Source: Bacteroidales bacterium (GTDB lineage: Bacteria > Bacteroidota > Bacteroidia > Bacteroidales > UBA932). From it: 64,000 nt of DNA. Below, one piece after another: positions 42,929 to 51,225 of this stretch. Below the pieces are notes generated by a model that made no database searches, was not told where the DNA came from, and worked only from the letters and a program-made list of their open reading frames with translations. The stretch lies in NCBI GenBank assembly GCA_024398365.1, contig JAKSJG010000001.1, positions 82,696-146,695 on the forward strand, in the 5' to 3' direction. The position numbers were made by a program, and so were the translations under genes. Position 1 is the stretch's first letter. Each line of letters opens with the position of its first letter.

Positions 42929-42959
42929 CAAAATTACTGAATTATCGTATCTTTGCAAA
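42929..42959 (-). promoter_or_regulatory. cvpA promoter (TTTG, 19 bases, TAATTTTG)
   Basis: On the minus strand TTTG at 42956-42959 and TAATTTTG at 42929-42936 are exactly 19 bases apart, the best match in the window to the Bacteroides consensus. It overlaps the divergent ileS -7 element, so the two promoters may compete. Confidence 0.7.
42948..42955 (+). promoter_or_regulatory. -7 element (TATCTTTG) for ileS
   Basis: TATCTTTG lies 20 bases before the ileS ATG and inside the spacer of the opposing cvpA promoter. No clear -33 was found. Confidence 0.6.
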
Positions 42960-42975
42960 TTCAAATCATTAACGT

Positions 42976-45900
42976 ATGAGTTTTCGTGAGTATAAGAAGC
43001 TCGATCTGGTCGAGATAAACAACACAGTATTGGAGAAGTGGCAGCGTGAAGACGCATTTGCCGGTAGTTTGAAATTGCGTGAGGGTGCACCCCGCTTCAT
43101 TTTCCATGAGGGTCCTCCTTCCGCCAACGGCATGCCTGGCATCCACCATGTGATGGCGCGTTCCATTAAGGACGCCATCTGCCGCTACAAGACCCAGAAG
43201 GGCTTCCTGGTGCAGCGCAAGGCCGGCTGGGACACCCACGGACTGCCTGTTGAGCTTGGCGTCGAGAAGATGCTCGGCATCACCAAGGAGGACATTGGCA
43301 AGAAGATCACTGTGGACGAGTACAACGCAGCCTGCCGCAAGGAGGTGATGAAGTACACCGCCAAGTGGCGCGAGCTGACTGACCGCATCGGTTACTGGGT
43401 GGATCTCGACGATCCTTACATCACTTACGACAATCATTATATCGAGACCCTCTGGTATCTCCTCAAGGATATTTATGACAAGGGCTATCTCTACAAGGGA
43501 TACACCATCCAGCCGTATTCACCTGCGGCCGGCACGGGCCTCAGCTCACACGAACTCAACCAGCCGGGATGCTACCGTGACGTGAAGGACACGACAGTGA
43601 CTGTCCAGTTCAAGGTCATCCGCAACGCCGCCTCCGAATTCCTCTTCGAGGGCACCGAAAACCCTGTATATATCATAGCATGGACCACGACTCCGTGGAC
43701 TCTGCCATCCAATACCGCTCTCTGCGTCGGTCCTAAGATCGAGTATCTCCGCGTGGAGAGTGTCAACCCTTATACCAAGACTCCAGCCACCTATATCGTG
43801 GCAAAGCCGCTGCTGAACGCGCATTTCAATGACAAGAATCCTTACAAGGTGATCGGCGAACCTATCGTCGGAGCCAAGCTTGCAGGCATTGACTACGAGC
43901 AGCTCATCCCTTGGATGAAGGCCGATGAGGGCGCATTCAGGGTGATCACAGGCGACTATGTCACCACTGAGGACGGTACCGGTATCGTGCATATCGCGCC
44001 TACTTTCGGTGCTGATGACAACAAGGTGGCCAAGGCTTACGGCATCCCTCCGTTCTTCGTCAAGGACGCTGACGGTTCCGACCAGCCTATGGTTGACCGC
44101 ACAGGCCGCCTCTACCGCATCGAGGACCTCGATCCTCAGTATGTCAAGGAGAGAGTTGACGTTGAGACTTATAAGGAGTATGCCGGACGCTATGTCAAGA
44201 ATGCCTACGACAGCAGCCTTGCACCTGACGCTCCGACCCTCGATATCGACATCTGCATGGACCTCAAGCAGAAGGGCATAGCATTCAAGATCGAGAAGCA
44301 CACCCATAACTATCCTCACTGCTGGCGTACCGACAAGCCGGTGCTCTACTATCCGCTCGATTCATGGTTCATCCGTGCAACTGCGGTCAAGGACAAGATG
44401 GTGGAACTCAACAATACCATCAACTGGAAGCCTCAGAGCACAGGTACTGGCCGTTTCGGCAAGTGGCTCGAGAATATCCAGGACTGGAACCTCAGCCGCA
44501 GCCGCTACTGGGGCACACCGCTTCCTATCTGGCGCACAGAGGACGGCAAATGTGAGAAGTGCATAGGCTCCATCGAAGAGCTCTACAACGAGCTCGAGAA
44601 GTCGGTGGCTGCCGGCATCATGCCAAGCAACCCGCTCAAGGACAAGGGCTTTGTGCCGGGTGATTTCTCCAAGGAAAATTATGATAAGATAGATATCCAC
44701 CGTCCGTACGTGGACGGCTGGTACCTTGTCAGCGAGGACGGCCGCAAGATGACCCGCGAGACTGACCTGATCGACGTATGGTTCGATTCAGGCTCAATGC
44801 CTTACGCGCAGGAAGGCCTTGCCAAGCTCGGCAAGCCGGAGTTCGGCCAGACCGCGGATTTCATCGCCGAAGGCGTTGACCAGACCCGCGGATGGTTCTA
44901 CACTCTCCATGCCATCAATACGATGGTAAGCGGCAAGTGCGCATACAAGACCGTGATTTCCAACGGCCTCGTGCTTGACAAGGACGGCAACAAGATGAGC
45001 AAGCGCCTCGGCAACGCCGTGGATCCTTTCAAGGCCCTCGACGAGTACGGCGCAGACGCTCTCCGCTGGTACATGCTCACCAACGCGCAGCCTTGGGACA
45101 ACCTCAAGTTCGACGAGGCTGGCGTTGACGAGATACGCCGCAAGTTCTTCGGTACACTTTACAATACATATTCATTCTTCGCGCTTTACGCGAATGTCGA
45201 TGGCTTCGATCCTGAAAGCGCCCCTGTGGATGCTTCAGAGCTCCAGGAGATCGACCGCTGGCTCGTGTCACTGCTCAACTCCCTCGTCAAGAAGGTCGAG
45301 GCAGCATATGAGGATTATGACATCACCACCGCCGGCCGCCTGATCCAGGACTTCGTATGCAACGACCTGTCCAACTGGTATGTACGCCTCAACCGCAAGC
45401 GTTTCTGGGGCGGCGGACTGACCCGCGACAAGCTGGCTGCATACCAGACCCTCCACAATGCGCTCAGCAAGGTGGCACTCCTCGCCGCACCTATAGCACC
45501 GTTCTTCATGGAGCGTCTGTGGTGCGACCTCATCCCGGGTGCGAAGTCCGTCCATTTCGAGAATATGCCGGAATACTGTGAGGCTCAGATAGACGAGGAC
45601 CTCGAGGAGCGCATGGCCCTTGCGCAGCAGTGCTGCTCAATGGTGCTTGCCCTCCGCCGCAAGGTCAACATCAATGTCCGCAAGCCTCTCGCGAAGATCA
45701 TCATCCCTGTGCTCGATGCAAGGGTGCAGCAGCAGCTTGAGAAGGTGAAGGCCCTCATCCTCGCCGAGGTCAATGTCAAGGAAGCCGAATTCATCCATGA
45801 CACCACGGGCCTCATCACCAAGAAGATCAAGCCTAACTTCCGCAGCCTCGGCAAGCGCTACGGCGCACGCATGAAGGAGATCGCGGCATTCTTCGGACAG

Positions 45901-46338
45901 ATGGACCAGCAGACCATCGCAGCCATCGAGGCTGCAGGCAATTATACCATCGAGCTTCCGGGCGGCCCTGTGGAGCTTGAGAAGGAGGATTACCAGATCA
46001 CTTCCGAGGATATGCCGGGCTGGCTCGTGGCAAGCGAAGGCTCACTTACCGTCGCGCTCGACGTGACTGTCACCGATGAGCTCCGCCGCGAAGGCATTGC
46101 CCGCGAGCTCATCAACCGCATCCAGAATCTCCGCAAGGACAACGGCTTCGAGGTGACTGACAGAGTCAATGTCGTCATCGCCCACAATGAGGCCATAGAG
46201 GACGCCCTCGCGCAGTTCGGCTCGTATGTATGCGAGCAGACGCTGGCGCTTTCCCTCGATTTCGCGGATGCTCCGGAAGGTGCAAGCGAAGTGGAGTGGG
46301 AGGATGGAACCATTGGAATTTCAGTCAAAAAGATATAA
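42976..46338 (+). CDS. ileS: Isoleucyl-tRNA synthetase
   Basis: IleS charges tRNA-Ile and edits valine. The class I motif appears as GPPSANGMPGIHHVMARSIK near residue 48, the KMSKS loop as DGNKMSKRLGN, and the editing-domain region around WTTTPWTLPSNTALCV near 235. At 1120 residues and with this C-terminus (no zinc ribbon evident) it resembles the longer, eukaryote-like IleRS type that is often less sensitive to mupirocin; that last point is an inference. It starts the plus-strand run ileS-dksA-like-lspA-transporter. Confidence 0.96.
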   Translation: MSFREYKKLDLVEINNTVLEKWQREDAFAGSLKLREGAPRFIFHEGPPSANGMPGIHHVMARSIKDAICRYKTQKGFLVQRKAGWDTHGLPVELGVEKMLGITKEDIGKKITVDEYNAACRKEVMKYTAKWRELTDRIGYWVDLDDPYITYDNHYIETLWYLLKDIYDKGYLYKGYTIQPYSPAAGTGLSSHELNQPGCYRDVKDTTVTVQFKVIRNAASEFLFEGTENPVYIIAWTTTPWTLPSNTALCVGPKIEYLRVESVNPYTKTPATYIVAKPLLNAHFNDKNPYKVIGEPIVGAKLAGIDYEQLIPWMKADEGAFRVITGDYVTTEDGTGIVHIAPTFGADDNKVAKAYGIPPFFVKDADGSDQPMVDRTGRLYRIEDLDPQYVKERVDVETYKEYAGRYVKNAYDSSLAPDAPTLDIDICMDLKQKGIAFKIEKHTHNYPHCWRTDKPVLYYPLDSWFIRATAVKDKMVELNNTINWKPQSTGTGRFGKWLENIQDWNLSRSRYWGTPLPIWRTEDGKCEKCIGSIEELYNELEKSVAAGIMPSNPLKDKGFVPGDFSKENYDKIDIHRPYVDGWYLVSEDGRKMTRETDLIDVWFDSGSMPYAQEGLAKLGKPEFGQTADFIAEGVDQTRGWFYTLHAINTMVSGKCAYKTVISNGLVLDKDGNKMSKRLGNAVDPFKALDEYGADALRWYMLTNAQPWDNLKFDEAGVDEIRRKFFGTLYNTYSFFALYANVDGFDPESAPVDASELQEIDRWLVSLLNSLVKKVEAAYEDYDITTAGRLIQDFVCNDLSNWYVRLNRKRFWGGGLTRDKLAAYQTLHNALSKVALLAAPIAPFFMERLWCDLIPGAKSVHFENMPEYCEAQIDEDLEERMALAQQCCSMVLALRRKVNINVRKPLAKIIIPVLDARVQQQLEKVKALILAEVNVKEAEFIHDTTGLITKKIKPNFRSLGKRYGARMKEIAAFFGQMDQQTIAAIEAAGNYTIELPGGPVELEKEDYQITSEDMPGWLVASEGSLTVALDVTVTDELRREGIARELINRIQNLRKDNGFEVTDRVNVVIAHNEAIEDALAQFGSYVCEQTLALSLDFADAPEGASEVEWEDGTIGISVKKI

Positions 46339-46355
46339 TTATCCGAAGAAATTCA

Positions 46356-46363
46356 TAACTTTG
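46356..46363 (+). promoter_or_regulatory. -7 element (TAACTTTG) for the DksA-like gene
   Basis: TAACTTTG lies 21 bases before the ATG at 46385 and after the ileS stop, so this run could have an internal promoter. Confidence 0.5.
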
Positions 46364-46384
46364 ATGTTTTCAAAACCTAACGAT

Positions 46385-46783
46385 ATGGAGCAGAATAAAG
46401 AAACACAGGAAAAGGTTCGCTACAGTGATGAGGAACTTCAGTTCTTCAAGGCACTCATCATTGAGAAGCTGGAACAGGCACGCAGTGAGTACAATATGCT
46501 CAAGGGTGCCGTGAACCACAGCGCCAGCAACGACACAGAGGATACTTCTCCTACCTTCAAGGTTCTTGAAGAAGGTGCTTCAGCATTGTCCAAGGAGGAG
46601 GCGAGCCAGCTCGCTTCCCGCCAGTACAAGTTCATCCAGAATCTTGAGGCAGCGCTGATTCGCATTGAAAACAAGACTTACGGCATCTGCCGCGAGACCG
46701 GCAAGCTCATCCCTAAGGAAAGACTTATGCTTGTCCCTCACGCAACACTCAGCGTGGAGGCCAAGGAAAAACTCAACAAATAG
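46385..46783 (+). CDS. TraR/DksA-like protein
   Basis: The 132-residue protein has an N-terminal coiled-coil-prone region (YSDEELQFFKALIIEKLEQA) and a C-terminal zinc-finger-like block (YGICRETGKLIPKERLMLVP, then HATLSV). DksA proteins bind RNA polymerase and tune initiation with ppGpp. In this block only the first of four zinc-ligand cysteines is left; the others are Thr and Ser-type residues. Similar Cys-poor forms exist in Bacteroidetes, so it is probably functional without zinc. I chose the ATG at 46385 (MEQNKETQ). lspA follows after 4 bases. Confidence 0.88.
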   Translation: MEQNKETQEKVRYSDEELQFFKALIIEKLEQARSEYNMLKGAVNHSASNDTEDTSPTFKVLEEGASALSKEEASQLASRQYKFIQNLEAALIRIENKTYGICRETGKLIPKERLMLVPHATLSVEAKEKLNK

Positions 46784-46787
46784 GCTG

Positions 46788-47417
46788 ATGAAGATTTCCA
46801 GAGGCACCAAGATTACTGTCTTCGTGGTATTGATGCTCGTGATTGACCAGGTTATCAAATTCCTGGTCAAGACCAATATGGCCATGGGCGAGAGTATCCA
46901 CGTGTTCGGAGACTGGTTCCAGATTTATTTCATCGAAAACAACGGTATGGCCTTCGGAATGCAGTTCGGCGGCCATATCGGCAAATATATACTCAGCATC
47001 TTCAGGATTGTCCTTGTGACGGTCATTTTCTGCTACATCAGGAAGCTGCTCAAGAAGCCGGAGACACCTATAGGCGTGCTCATCGGCCTTGCAGCCATCA
47101 TGTGCGGAGCGCTGGGCAATATCATAGACTCGCTCTTCTACGGTCTTCTGTTCTCTGAGAGCACTTATACCGAGGTGGCCCAGTTCCTGCCCGCAGCGGG
47201 CGGCTATGCCGGCTTCCTGCAGGGAAGGGTGGTGGATATGCTTTATTTCCCTCTCATCGACACAGACCTCCCTCAGTGGGTGCCGTTCTGGGGCGGTGAG
47301 CACGTGATCTTCTTCAGACCGATATTCAATTTCGCTGACAGCTGCATCACCTGCGGAGCGCTCTATCTGCTTTTCTTCAAGTGGAGATTCTTCTCTACCG
47401 AGTTCTCTGACAAATAA
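46788..47417 (+). CDS. lspA: Lipoprotein signal peptidase
   Basis: LspA (signal peptidase II) cuts prolipoproteins at the membrane. The 209-residue protein has four membrane segments and the conserved blocks: VIDQVIKF near 18, ENNGMAFG near 50, catalytic Asp in GNIIDSLFYG near 108, and the second Asp in FNFADSCITCG near 183. It is longer than the E. coli enzyme (164) owing to a periplasmic loop around 118-160, as in other Bacteroidetes. It starts at the ATG at 46788. Confidence 0.94.
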   Translation: MKISRGTKITVFVVLMLVIDQVIKFLVKTNMAMGESIHVFGDWFQIYFIENNGMAFGMQFGGHIGKYILSIFRIVLVTVIFCYIRKLLKKPETPIGVLIGLAAIMCGALGNIIDSLFYGLLFSESTYTEVAQFLPAAGGYAGFLQGRVVDMLYFPLIDTDLPQWVPFWGGEHVIFFRPIFNFADSCITCGALYLLFFKWRFFSTEFSDK

Positions 47418-47443
47418 CTTATCATCAGGGCTGATCAAGGAAC

Positions 47444-50299
47444 ATGAATGACATAGTACTATCCAGCCTGATACATCTTTTCGCCCTGCTGGGCGCAAAG
47501 CGCGGCATTGACAGAGACCGCTCCATAGAACTCATCACCGAATATCTGACCAGGTTCTTCGGCATCAGGAACCAGGGCCATTTCGTGCGCCTCTATACCG
47601 ACCTCCGCGATTTCTACGACGATGATCCGGAGCTTGACAAGGACAGCATAGTGGAGGGTATCTGCACCAGGCTTGAAGGGCAGATTACGCCTGAGGTGAT
47701 GCTCACTCTGCTGCTTCGTCTGATGGAGTTCTGCAATATCGCCGATGACCCGATCTTCAATGCCATCGCGCGCATTTTCCACGTCAGTGAGGAGCAGTTC
47801 TCGGAGATGCAGGATTTCATTACTGAGACTTCCGGGGAGAACATGCTCATATACCCTATCGGGGACGACAGATTGAAGATCCTGCGCTTCAGGGACTTCA
47901 ACATGACGGTCGTCTCATATATGGGTGACCTTCCTGTCTGGATGGACGACATCCTGATGATCCCGGGTCTGTTCCAGACATGGCGTCAGAGCAGTGTCAT
48001 CAAGGGCAACAAGATCAAGCCTATATATTATTCCACCATTATGGCGGAATTCGGCGACGGGCTTGGCGCCGAGATCGAGTTCTGCGGCCGCAACGTGGAT
48101 TTCCGTTTCGAACCTGGCGGGGAGAACGGACTTCATGATTTCAGCTTCACCCTCCACAGCGGGGAGCTGGTGGCCATCATGGGCGGCAGCGGTGCCGGCA
48201 AGACCACGACTCTCTCGATATTGTGCGGCACACTCATTCCGCAGAGCGGCAGCGTGACGCTCAACGGTGTGGATATCAACGATCCGCAGGTCCGCAAGCT
48301 CATAGGCTTCGTGCCTCAGGACGACCTGCTTTTCGAGGAGCTCACCGTGTATGAGAACCTGCTTTTCACGGCGCGCCTGTGTTTCGACGGCATGTCGGAG
48401 GAGGAACTCTCCGAGAGGGTGATGGATATCCTGCGCCAGCTCGGCCTCGAGGCCGCACGCGACCTGAAGGTCGGCTCCCCTGTCAACAAGTTCATTTCCG
48501 GAGGACAGAGGAAGAGGCTGAACATTGCGCTGGAGCTCATACGCGAGCCTGCGGTGCTTTTCCTCGACGAGCCTACTTCCGGTCTCTCCTCAACCGATAC
48601 CGAAAATGTGATCAACCTCCTGAAGTCGCAGACCTGCAAGGGCAAGCTGGTGATAATGAACATCCACCAGCCGTCATCTGACGTGTTCAGATGCTTCGAC
48701 CGCCTCTGGCTGCTGGACCGCGGAGGATATCCTATATATGACGGCAACCCTATCGAGGCCATACCGTACTTCAAGACTGCGGCCAATTTCGCCGATCCGA
48801 GCACCTCAGCCTGCCCTGTCTGCGGTAACGTCAATCCTGAGATCATCCTGAATATCGTGGATGACAAGCTCTATGACAATACCGGCGAGCTTACCGACAA
48901 ACGCAGGGTGACTCCTCAGGAGTGGAACAATATGTACCGCAGCGCACTTCCGGCCATGGATGAGCCGAAGGCCGGGGAGGTCCCGCATTCGGAGCAGAAA
49001 AAGCCGGGAAGGCTCAGGCAGACTATGATTTTCCTCCACAGGAACATCAAAGCCAAGATCACCAACCTCCAGTATCTTCTCGTGACTCTGTTCGAGGCTC
49101 CGATACTCGCCGTGATCTGCGGCCTGCTCACCCGCTTCTCGCCGGACGGATGCTATACTCTGATGGACAACAAGAACTTCCCGTCCTTCATTTTCATGGC
49201 CATCATAGTTTCCATTTTCATGGGAATGACCGGCAGCGCCGAGGAGATCATCAAGGACAAGGCCATACTCAGGCGGGAGAAGTTCATGGATCTCTCCTAT
49301 GGCAGCTATATCTGGTCCAAGATCATATATATGGCGGGGGTGTGTCTCATACAGACCCTGCTCTTCACCCTTGTGGGATGCCCGTTGATGGGTGTCCGCG
49401 GAATGTTCTGGGAATGGCTGCTCATCCTGTTCATGTCGGAGTTCCTCTCCGCGCTGATAGGCCTGCTGCTGTCCCGACTGATGAATTCCGTGGTGGCCAT
49501 CTACATCACCATACCTCTGCTGCTCATACCGCAGATACTCCTTTGCGGTCTTGTCGTGCATTTTGAGGACCTTACTCCGGAGAGCGAGACCGGCAACGTG
49601 CCTCTTATCGGAGACGTGATACCGTCCAGATGGGCTTATGAGGCCCTTTCTGTGGCCCAGTACACGATGAACGACTATGAGAAGGAGTTCTTTGACAAGG
49701 ACCGCGAGCGCTATGAGGCGATGTATTACGAGACTGTCTTCGCCCATCAGCTTGAGATAGCCAATGAACGCCGCGATGAAGACGATAAGGCACTGCTCGC
49801 AAACGAGCTGCCTTTCCTGATGCAGATCAGCGGCCTGCCGCCTTATGCGGGGACACTGGATTACGCATCGGTGGACCAGGCTGTCATTGACGCCAGAACC
49901 GCTCTCAAGCAGCATTACAGCCGTGTCTCCATGGATGTGAGCAAGATGATCGACGAGCGTGTCCGCGCCATCGGCAAGGAGCGTCTCTCCGAGCTGAAGC
50001 AGCGCAACTGCAATACGCAGCTTGAGAATCTGCTTATCAACAAAAGCGCGCAGGACCTCTGCCGGGTGGTCAACGGACATATCGTCCCTTCCAGCGCTTA
50101 TGTCTTCCTCACCCCGCGCGGCAAATGCGGACGCAGCCAGTTCTATAGCGGAGTGAAGAGGGTGGGGGACACCGTCATTCCGACCTTCTGGTTTGATTTC
50201 GCAGTCCTCGTGCTGATGTGTTTTATCATTGGCGGACTTTTATTTGTGGATTTCGATAAAAAAATAATATCTTTACAAGGATTTTCAAGACATAAATAA
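47444..50299 (+). CDS. ABCG-like half transporter with an N-terminal TerB-like domain
   Basis: This 951-residue fusion has four parts. Residues 1-110 resemble TerB/DjlA-like helical domains (LIHLFALLGAKRGIDRDRSI). An unassigned part follows to about 220. The ATPase (about 230-450) has Walker A GGSGAGKTTTLSILCG, signature FISGGQRKRLNIALEL and Walker B VLFLDEPTSGLSS, with the order ATPase-then-membrane typical of ABCG/White proteins. The membrane part (about 530-945) has five or six segments plus a long soluble loop (about 720-915). CPVCGNVNPE after the ATPase looks like a half zinc knuckle. The substrate is unknown. Confidence 0.8.
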   Translation: MNDIVLSSLIHLFALLGAKRGIDRDRSIELITEYLTRFFGIRNQGHFVRLYTDLRDFYDDDPELDKDSIVEGICTRLEGQITPEVMLTLLLRLMEFCNIADDPIFNAIARIFHVSEEQFSEMQDFITETSGENMLIYPIGDDRLKILRFRDFNMTVVSYMGDLPVWMDDILMIPGLFQTWRQSSVIKGNKIKPIYYSTIMAEFGDGLGAEIEFCGRNVDFRFEPGGENGLHDFSFTLHSGELVAIMGGSGAGKTTTLSILCGTLIPQSGSVTLNGVDINDPQVRKLIGFVPQDDLLFEELTVYENLLFTARLCFDGMSEEELSERVMDILRQLGLEAARDLKVGSPVNKFISGGQRKRLNIALELIREPAVLFLDEPTSGLSSTDTENVINLLKSQTCKGKLVIMNIHQPSSDVFRCFDRLWLLDRGGYPIYDGNPIEAIPYFKTAANFADPSTSACPVCGNVNPEIILNIVDDKLYDNTGELTDKRRVTPQEWNNMYRSALPAMDEPKAGEVPHSEQKKPGRLRQTMIFLHRNIKAKITNLQYLLVTLFEAPILAVICGLLTRFSPDGCYTLMDNKNFPSFIFMAIIVSIFMGMTGSAEEIIKDKAILRREKFMDLSYGSYIWSKIIYMAGVCLIQTLLFTLVGCPLMGVRGMFWEWLLILFMSEFLSALIGLLLSRLMNSVVAIYITIPLLLIPQILLCGLVVHFEDLTPESETGNVPLIGDVIPSRWAYEALSVAQYTMNDYEKEFFDKDRERYEAMYYETVFAHQLEIANERRDEDDKALLANELPFLMQISGLPPYAGTLDYASVDQAVIDARTALKQHYSRVSMDVSKMIDERVRAIGKERLSELKQRNCNTQLENLLINKSAQDLCRVVNGHIVPSSAYVFLTPRGKCGRSQFYSGVKRVGDTVIPTFWFDFAVLVLMCFIIGGLLFVDFDKKIISLQGFSRHK
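50268..50275 (+). promoter_or_regulatory. -7-like element (TATCTTTA) for the lipoprotein gene
   Basis: TATCTTTA matches TAnnTTTG except for the last base. It lies inside the 3' end of the transporter gene, 33 bases before the lipoprotein ATG. Confidence 0.4.
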
Positions 50300-50308
50300 T
50301 AACTACAT

Positions 50309-51139
50309 ATGAAAAGAACATTAGCAATTATTCTTGCCGCTTCACTTTTCGCACTTCCATCCTGCAAGAACCAGAATCAGAAGGCAAATGAGGCAGCCGC
50401 TTCTACAGAGAACATAGATTTCAATGACAAGGAGCAGGTGGCTTCCGAACTTGTGAAGGCAGAGGTCCAGAGCCTCATCGAGTCAGCATCCAAGATCAAG
50501 CCAGCTCCATTCGCATCAGCTAAAAAGGACGGCCGTATCACTTTGACAGCCAAGGAGAAGCTCGTAAAGCCGAATTATCTCCTCAATACAAACATTGTCA
50601 AGGATATGGTTACTTTCTCACAGAAGTACCGCGCCATCTCCATGCTCGCAGTGGACAAGGCAATCGCAGACCTCTACGAGGTTGATGGCAATGAATACAA
50701 CAACGCTATCCTCACACTTCTCACCGACCTTGGTGACGAGGCTATCTCAACATTCGCATCAACTCCTTGGATCGACCTCGAGACATCCCAGGATGCGATG
50801 AAGAATCTTGCTGAGGACGAGTATGCCGCCGGCCGCCAGATTTATTTCTGGGAAGGCGTTGCAGCTCTCCTCGTTGAGCAGGTTTATGTCATCACACGCA
50901 ATATCGACAAGTTCATGCCGATGTTCACCGATGAGACCGCAGCAGACGTTACATTCAACTTCGTATGCCTCCACGAAGGTCTCAAGTCAGTTGTTGAGAT
51001 GAATCCTGAGATGGCGAGCCTGAACGAGTCACTCGCAGTGCTCTACAAGATCGATGCTATCTCAGTTGAGCAGCTCCGCAGCCAGCTGATGGAAATCAAG
51101 GATGAGATCGCAACTATCCGCGAAGGTCTCCTCAAATAG
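50309..51139 (+). CDS. Lipoprotein of unknown function
   Basis: The 276-residue protein has a lipobox (LPSC, Cys19) after a short signal sequence, a low-complexity Asn/Gln/Ala-rich linker, and a mostly helical remainder with no recognised domain. Its codon use differs slightly from its neighbours, with more T-ending codons, as in highly expressed or recently adapted genes. A strong terminator follows. I do not recognise the family. Confidence 0.75.
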   Translation: MKRTLAIILAASLFALPSCKNQNQKANEAAASTENIDFNDKEQVASELVKAEVQSLIESASKIKPAPFASAKKDGRITLTAKEKLVKPNYLLNTNIVKDMVTFSQKYRAISMLAVDKAIADLYEVDGNEYNNAILTLLTDLGDEAISTFASTPWIDLETSQDAMKNLAEDEYAAGRQIYFWEGVAALLVEQVYVITRNIDKFMPMFTDETAADVTFNFVCLHEGLKSVVEMNPEMASLNESLAVLYKIDAISVEQLRSQLMEIKDEIATIREGLLK

Positions 51140-51161
51140 CATATCAAGGCAAACATATATG

Positions 51162-51191
51162 ACCGGGCCTCTTCAGGAGGTCCGGTTTTTT
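51162..51191 (+). terminator. Rho-independent terminator after the lipoprotein gene
   Basis: A 10-bp stem with one G-U pair (51162-51171 with 51177-51186), a 5-base loop and a run of six T follow the lipoprotein stop by 22 bases. It separates that gene from the M28 peptidases. Confidence 0.85.
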
Positions 51192-51225
51192 AGCTTTTAT
51201 TTAGCATTTGATACCCAACTTTAAT

